Assembly: GCA_964641545.1 (NCBI GenBank)
Contig: CAZXLT010000001.1
Location: forward strand, 1-64,000
Direction of reading: 5' to 3'
From: CAZXLT01 sp964641545
GTDB taxonomy: Bacteria > Patescibacteriota > Saccharimonadia > Saccharimonadales > AWTP1-31
DNA: 64,000 nucleotides
Below, piece after piece: positions 60,979 through 64,000 of this stretch. The notes under the pieces are model-generated. The model was not told the DNA's origin, did not search any database, and saw only the letters and a list, made by a program, of their open reading frames with translations. The position numbers and the translations under genes are program-made. Within the stretch, counting starts at the first letter, position 1; every line of letters begins with the position of its first letter.

Positions 60979-61290
60979 ATGACGACGATACAAGTAAAGG
61001 ATGGGTTGGCACACAATATGCCCGCAGACTTACGTAAATCCTTAGAGTCAGACAACCTAGTTGTACAAAAATGGAATAGCCTCACAGCCTTAGCGCAAAA
61101 CGAATGGATTTGCTGGAACGTAACGGTTAAACAGGCTGACACACGAAAAAATCACATTCAGCGCACTGTCACCGAGCTGAAAGAAGGAAAGCGACGCCCC
61201 TGCTGCTGGATGGGCTGCGTTCATCGAGTCGATAAACCAATGAATGCCTCTCAGAAGTGGATACTCGGCAAACAAAAACAGAGCGCGTAA
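60979..61290 (+). CDS. YdeI/OmpD-associated family protein
   Basis: The 103-residue protein resembles the C-terminal part of YdeI/OmdA proteins (PF13376): LTALAQNEWICWNVTVKQADTRKNHIQRTVTEL, followed by EGKRRPCCWMGCVHR. YdeI in enterobacteria has been linked to resistance to antimicrobial peptides and bacteriocins. CTATAG lies just upstream of the ATG. The gene follows the EamA gene by 21 bases and may be read with it. The stop lies nine bases from the convergent oxygenase-like gene. Confidence 0.85.
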   Translation: MTTIQVKDGLAHNMPADLRKSLESDNLVVQKWNSLTALAQNEWICWNVTVKQADTRKNHIQRTVTELKEGKRRPCCWMGCVHRVDKPMNASQKWILGKQKQSA

Positions 61291-61299
61291 GCACGTGTT

Positions 61300-61911
61300 T
61301 TAAAACGTTACAAGTGATACTCGTGGCACACGACCTGTGTAGCAAACAGAGTGCCTCGTAGCGTGTTCTGCCCCAACTAATTTTGCTCCTCGCCACACTA
61401 AACAGTAGCCTTCTGGCGCCCCTGGTATGTTCATAAAACCTGAAGGTCTATTAATTCTTAGCCCAGGATGGGATGCACCATGCCATATTGTAAGATCGTT
61501 CATTGCGTCAATATGCCCTAGATTACCCCCTCTAGTTCTATTTGATAAATTGACTAGTGTAACGTTAGCGTTTGACCATGTTTTACTGTTGTCTATAAGC
61601 CCAAGACAGTGAGCCAGTATTTCATCGCCTACGGCATGGATTTTTTCAATTTCAGTAATCCCTATGTGACTCATAAATCCACTGGAGGTTATTTCATGAA
61701 AGCCAGGATGGTACTGTTGCATATTTGTGCCTATTGGTTCACCTCCAGACAGTTTGTATCCGTCATACGTCCAGAGCACTCCTCTGTTCCTGAGGTTTTC
61801 TCCTCGGATTTCGTCTGCACAATCAATGATCTTGCGCAGGAATGAACTTGCATCGTAGCCAGTTTCTATCAGTACCACACCTTCATGCACATCAATCAGT
61901 CTGTCTGCCAA
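61300..61911 (-). CDS. putative 2-oxoglutarate/Fe(II) oxygenase-fold protein
   Basis: The 203-residue protein has a pattern expected of the double-stranded beta-helix: His and Asp ligands in GNLGHIDAMND, a distal His in GAEHATRHSV and an Arg in RVPRVSLVTF that could bind 2-oxoglutarate. The rest is beta-rich, without a signal peptide. No family is recognised with confidence. The TTG at 61911 is the first plausible start, but coding-like sequence continues upstream (DFPHPELLTSPEAL) to a stop near 61960 without ATG, GTG or TTG, so the true start may be a rarer codon. Its composition is slightly AT-richer than the neighbours. Confidence 0.6.
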   Translation of the reverse strand: MADRLIDVHEGVVLIETGYDASSFLRKIIDCADEIRGENLRNRGVLWTYDGYKLSGGEPIGTNMQQYHPGFHEITSSGFMSHIGITEIEKIHAVGDEILAHCLGLIDNSKTWSNANVTLVNLSNRTRGGNLGHIDAMNDLTIWHGASHPGLRINRPSGFMNIPGAPEGYCLVWRGAKLVGAEHATRHSVCYTGRVPRVSLVTF

Positions 61912-61986
61912 TGCTTCAGGACTAGTTAATAGTTCAGGATGAGGGAAATCAGATAATGTAATATATCAATTTTATCTTAAAAACAA

Positions 61987-62014
61987 ATATTCAGTAACTA
62001 GAGTTACTGAATAT
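61987..62014. terminator. 13-bp perfect hairpin, probable bidirectional terminator
   Basis: ATATTCAGTAACT (61987-61999) pairs perfectly with AGTTACTGAATAT (62002-62014). T-rich sequence follows in both directions (GACTTTTTC on plus; TTTGTTTTTAAG on minus). It would end minus-strand transcription of the DUF1697 gene. Confidence 0.75.
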
Positions 62015-62082
62015 GACTTTTTCTGTTCCAGTTTGGCTCCTGTTGGTGATGGGAGATAGAACTATGATTAAGCAAAAAGGGT

Positions 62083-62616
62083 TTATGCTCCTAAAAGGGT
62101 TGTTAACTTTCGCACAGTATTACAGTTCCGTATCGTTACTTTTTTATATAGTGGCGTCCCAATAATTTTTGCCAAACCACTTCGGGTTACATCCTTGCGT
62201 TCAATAGACCAAAATATAGCTCCACTAACATACTTTACACGGTCAATATCCGGCTTGATTGTCAGGCTGTCTATTACATCAAGGGAGTCTACTTCTTTCC
62301 ATAAAAACAAACAGTCGCACCTCATTTCAGTATCGTTACGCCAGTTTTTAGGCAAGTCATTTGCGATACGCTGAAAGTTGGCACTGGATAAAGTTAGCAC
62401 GTAAACATCGAACCCAAATGCACGTTTGATGGTTGCTTCAACCAAGTCATTCACTTCACTCGTTGATAAGCTGCTAGACAGTATGACGTTGCCAGAGTTT
62501 ATGTAAGTGTAAACTTTAGTGAAACCACTTTTCTCTAGTGACAGCTTCAAGTCTTTCATACTGACTTTATTGTTGCCGCCCACGTTTATTCCACGCAATA
62601 AGACTACATATTTCAC
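62083..62616 (-). CDS. DUF1697 protein
   Basis: The 177-residue protein begins KYVVLLRGINVGGNNKVSMKDLKLSLEKSGF and continues VYTYINSGNVILSS, the hallmark of DUF1697, a ferredoxin-like-fold family of unknown function. The start codon is GTG at 62616; a TATAAT sits immediately before it, too close to serve as the -10 of this gene, so the real promoter is not clear. Hairpins lie on both sides of the gene. GC content is lower than in core genes, which suggests a mobile accessory gene. Confidence 0.88.
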   Translation of the reverse strand: MKYVVLLRGINVGGNNKVSMKDLKLSLEKSGFTKVYTYINSGNVILSSSLSTSEVNDLVEATIKRAFGFDVYVLTLSSANFQRIANDLPKNWRNDTEMRCDCLFLWKEVDSLDVIDSLTIKPDIDRVKYVSGAIFWSIERKDVTRSGLAKIIGTPLYKKVTIRNCNTVRKLTTLLGA

Positions 62617-62641
62617 AATTATATCTTACCCCATAATAAAA

Positions 62642-62664
62642 AACAGAGGCACTTTACCTCTGTT
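62642..62664. terminator. intrinsic terminator, possibly bidirectional
   Basis: AACAGAGG (62642-62649), a 7-nt loop and CCTCTGTT (62657-62664). On the minus strand a T-run follows (TTTTTATTATG); on the plus strand ATTTTTGG follows. It lies just upstream of the DUF1697 start. Confidence 0.75.
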
Positions 62665-62730
62665 ATTTTTGGTTCTAACCTTGGCTCTCTTTGGTGATGG
62701 AAGTTAGAACTATTTGCTACACAACTTTTG

Positions 62731-63219
62731 CTAACCAATAGACCTGAAAGTTGCGTCCGGATGTTCAAAAACCCAACCGAGCAAAACGCTTGCCATTTTA
62801 GCAATATTTCCGTCGGTTGGTTCCCAGTAATTATCGTTTGGCTCTTCGGGAGTAAGTCTTGCAACAAGCTCTAAGAGTAGGGCCGCCCCTTCACTAGCCA
62901 CTTTCTGGTCAAGGTCGCGCAATCCACTGCAGGTGAGTTCCGCAATTCGTTTCGTGTAATTAGTGGTTATTGTAACCCCGGCTTCCATTCTACCATCGTC
63001 TGTAATTTGGGGTGGTAACGTTGTAGTGGTGGGCTCTAGGCCTTCCTCTGCTTCCGGCATTGGCTCATATAATTCTTCATAAACTGCTTTTGCTACTGGC
63101 TCAATCGGCAGTTCAGAGCCTCCTTCAAAAGGCTCAACAACTGCTAATTCAAAGTCACCTTCTGCCAAGCTTTCTCCTACAGTGGCAGTTGAATATCCGA
63201 GTTGAATACTGTAACCCAT
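62731..63219 (-). CDS. hypothetical acidic protein, 162 aa
   Basis: I chose ATG 63219 (MGYSIQLGYSTATVG); the frame is open upstream but through an RNA-like leader. The first 75 residues are very acidic and low complexity (EGDFELAVVEPFEGGSELPIEPV; PMPEAEEGLEPTTTTLPP), followed by a helical C-terminal part (AELTCSGLRDLDQKVASEGAALLLELVARL). No family is recognised. A strong terminator lies directly before the start codon, and a folded element precedes that, so its transcription may be conditional. Confidence 0.65.
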   Translation of the reverse strand: MGYSIQLGYSTATVGESLAEGDFELAVVEPFEGGSELPIEPVAKAVYEELYEPMPEAEEGLEPTTTTLPPQITDDGRMEAGVTITTNYTKRIAELTCSGLRDLDQKVASEGAALLLELVARLTPEEPNDNYWEPTDGNIAKMASVLLGWVFEHPDATFRSIG

Positions 63220-63227
63220 AAAGCAAA

Positions 63228-63249
63228 AAATACCACAAAAGTGGTATTT
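63228..63249 (-). terminator. intrinsic terminator just upstream of the 63219 gene
   Basis: AAATACCAC/GTGGTATTT (63228-63236 with 63241-63249) with a 4-nt loop; on the minus strand the second arm runs into TTTTTT. It ends about eight bases before the ATG at 63219 and could be an attenuator. Confidence 0.75.
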
Positions 63250-63250
63250 A

Positions 63251-63327
63251 GTCAAATATGGCTCCGGGGAAAGGATAAAGCACGTCTGCACTTGTGCTCG
63301 GAGCCAGCTTCTGCGCGCAAGTTTGAC
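63251..63327 (-). ncRNA. candidate three-way-junction leader RNA
   Basis: GTCAAA and TTTGAC (63251-63256 with 63322-63327) can close a junction. Inside, GGCTCCG/CGGAGCC (63260-63266 with 63299-63305) is stacked on AGCAC/GTGCT (63279-63283 with 63294-63298), with a 12-nt one-sided bulge, and a short CTT/AAG hairpin with GCGCGC in its loop completes the fold. On the minus strand this precedes the terminator at 63228-63249 and the gene at 63219: a riboswitch-like order. I recognise no known class. Confidence 0.4.
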
Positions 63328-63389
63328 GACCGAACCATCGACCTTCATTCGCTACGCGTCTGGGTCGAAGCCTCAAATTCCCTCCTAAA

Positions 63390-63427
63390 CAGTCAAAAAG
63401 CCGCCCAAAAGGACGACTCTTTGACTG
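63390..63427 (-). terminator. long hairpin terminator of the sigma/anti-sigma unit
   Basis: CAGTCAAA (63390-63397) pairs with TTTGACTG (63420-63427), and the inner segments GCCGCCC/GGACGAC pair with two G-U pairs around an AAAA loop. On the minus strand the inner stem is followed by TTTTTGACTG. It lies 70 bases after the stop of the anti-sigma-like gene. Confidence 0.7.
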
Positions 63428-63496
63428 GCTCACAACTATAGAGAACGTTATAACCGTAATTAAGCAAGACCTGGCAGACTGCAGTAATTGATTGCT

Positions 63497-63895
63497 CTAT
63501 TGATTAAGGTTATCAAGAGCAGCGTCTGAATAACTGACTGTATAGCCACCAACTTCTTTATCTAGCTGTGCTAAATCAGTATTTATCTCATTTGCTGTGG
63601 TTTGGGCACTAGTCAGAGTTTGCGTAGCTGTCTGAGGACTTGTTGTCGGGTTTGTGTTCGTCGCAACCGTATCAGAAGGCTTTTGCGAGTTGTTCGTATC
63701 TTTGTGCAAAAAGGTGAACCCAACTACAAAAATTGCTACCAACGCCACGCCCGAAAGCGTAAATGTCTTTAACCAATTGAAGTTACTTTGCTTAGCAGAG
63801 TTATTACTGATTTTTCGCATCGTTGACTTAGTAAAGTCCTTACTGGGCGCATACTGTTTTTTCGCTGACATAATTTGTTTATCCAATCTGTCCAT
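63497..63895 (-). CDS. putative anti-sigma factor, single-pass membrane protein
   Basis: The 132-residue protein has a short basic cytoplasmic head (about 1-42), one membrane helix (about 46-64), a Thr/Gln/Ser-rich outer linker and an acidic end (INTDLAQLDKEVGGYTVSYSD). It overlaps the end of a sigma-factor gene by 17 nt and has a perfect AAGGAG Shine-Dalgarno sequence five bases before the ATG. Membrane-anchored partners encoded directly after ECF sigma genes are usually anti-sigma factors. The cytoplasmic part is short and has no ZAS zinc motif, so this stays a positional inference. Confidence 0.7.
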   Translation of the reverse strand: MDRLDKQIMSAKKQYAPSKDFTKSTMRKISNNSAKQSNFNWLKTFTLSGVALVAIFVVGFTFLHKDTNNSQKPSDTVATNTNPTTSPQTATQTLTSAQTTANEINTDLAQLDKEVGGYTVSYSDAALDNLNQ

Positions 63896-64000
63896 ATAGC
63901 TCCTTTCTTATTGACTCTTTTGATCGATGTAGCCAAGTTCTTACAGTATTGACTGGGCAATCTAGAATTTCTGAAATCTCCTCGTAAGATTTTCCATTCC
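63879..64000 (-). CDS. ECF sigma factor, C-terminal part (truncated by the window edge)
   Basis: The last 39 residues plus stop of a minus-strand gene are visible. They read as a sigma-70 region 4 helix-turn-helix: GKSYEEISEILDCPVNTVRT, then WLHRSKESIRKELY. The short end after the helix is typical of ECF (group 4) sigma factors. The stop codon is TAA at 63881-63879, and the anti-sigma-like gene overlaps it. The rest of the gene lies beyond 64000. Confidence 0.85.
   Translation of the reverse strand, partial: NGKSYEEISEILDCPVNTVRTWLHRSKESIRKELYGQIG

Larger units (their letters stand above)
62025..62713. repeat. 41-bp imperfect repeat pair (62025-62065, 62672-62713) placed 3' of two genes
   Basis: Both copies contain GTTC, TTGGCTC, TTGGTGATGG and TAGAACTAT in the same order, with about seven differences and one indel by eye. 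In copy B the ends (GTTCTAAC, GTTAGAAC) are perfect inverted repeats. Each copy starts about 18 bases after a minus-strand stop codon (62083 and 62731) and is followed by a terminator-type hairpin before the next gene. The organisation recalls gene cassettes followed by a recombination site, but no integrase is seen. Confidence 0.55.

Noticed and set aside
63248..63433. Minus-strand frame MSQSKSRPFGRLFDCLGG...
   Set aside because: It runs through the terminator and the hairpin leader, and the visible structure explains the open frame better than coding does.

Overview
The window looks like a chromosomal segment of a Candidate Phyla Radiation bacterium, most likely Candidatus Saccharibacteria (TM7); the phylum is inferred from gene content and no rRNA gene is present to confirm it. 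All long genes read with the standard code, so the UGA-recoding lineages (Absconditabacteria, Gracilibacteria) are unlikely. Genes are dense, often overlap by 4 nt, and many short membrane or hypothetical proteins are interspersed. I see no prophage, insertion sequence or CRISPR array.

Layout. 0.2-7.7 kb: a reduced division/cell-wall (dcw) cluster, rsmH-ftsL-ftsI-mraY-ftsW-murG-ftsQ, without murC/D/E/F, ftsA or ftsZ. 7.7-8.5 kb: an AT-rich gene-free stretch with a folded-RNA candidate and a pair of imperfect direct repeats. 8.5-13.6 kb (minus): a hypothetical gene, a sigma-region-4/HARE-HTH fusion, topA and dprA. 13.6-14.0 kb: a candidate noncoding RNA with a near-consensus promoter and a strong intrinsic terminator. 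14-22 kb: pth, small membrane proteins, der, an EEP-fold enzyme, an RluB-type pseudouridine synthase, a two-component pair and tRNA-Glu. 22-26.3 kb: a HAD protein, a winged-helix/Nudix-like protein, and an operon of a 89-aa protein, a UmuD-like protein and UmuC. 26-38.4 kb: DUF3048 protein, gltX, PEGA-domain protein, sortase, tRNA-Leu, repair and nucleotide-hygiene enzymes, pyrH, tRNA-Ser. 38.6-49.8 kb: two MacB-type ABC transporters, MgtE, ExoD-like protein, a 1394-aa secreted DUF2341/fibronectin-III protein and a CheY-like regulator. 49.9-54.8 kb: CorA-type protein, a membrane protein, a CNNM/CorC-type protein and a large SF2 helicase. 54.9-59.4 kb: surface-glycan genes. 59.4-64 kb: small accessory genes (DUF1801, EamA, YdeI, oxygenase-like, DUF1697) separated by strong hairpins, ending in an anti-sigma-like/ECF sigma pair cut by the window edge.

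How the genes fit together. The envelope is the main theme: septal peptidoglycan synthesis, a sortase, a secreted adhesin-like protein, lipoprotein-type ABC exporters and glycosyltransferases, as expected of an epibiont that lives on host cells. A second theme is DNA uptake, topology and repair (dprA, topA, umuC, xthA). A third is divalent-cation handling (MgtE, CorA-type and CNNM-type proteins within 12 kb).

Gene expression. Many genes have a TATAAT/TAAAAT/TATACT-like -10 box whose expected start point is at or within a few bases of the start codon, so leaderless mRNAs seem common; Shine-Dalgarno sequences appear mainly inside operons or behind long leaders. The most promising unexplained items are three candidate structured RNAs (7745-7877, 13618-13998, and 63251-63327 on the minus strand), the UmuD-like protein that lacks the Ser-Lys dyad, the sigma4-HARE fusion, and the hairpin-punctuated gene array at 61.9-63.5 kb. 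Nothing here was computed with a folding or search program; helices were paired by eye.
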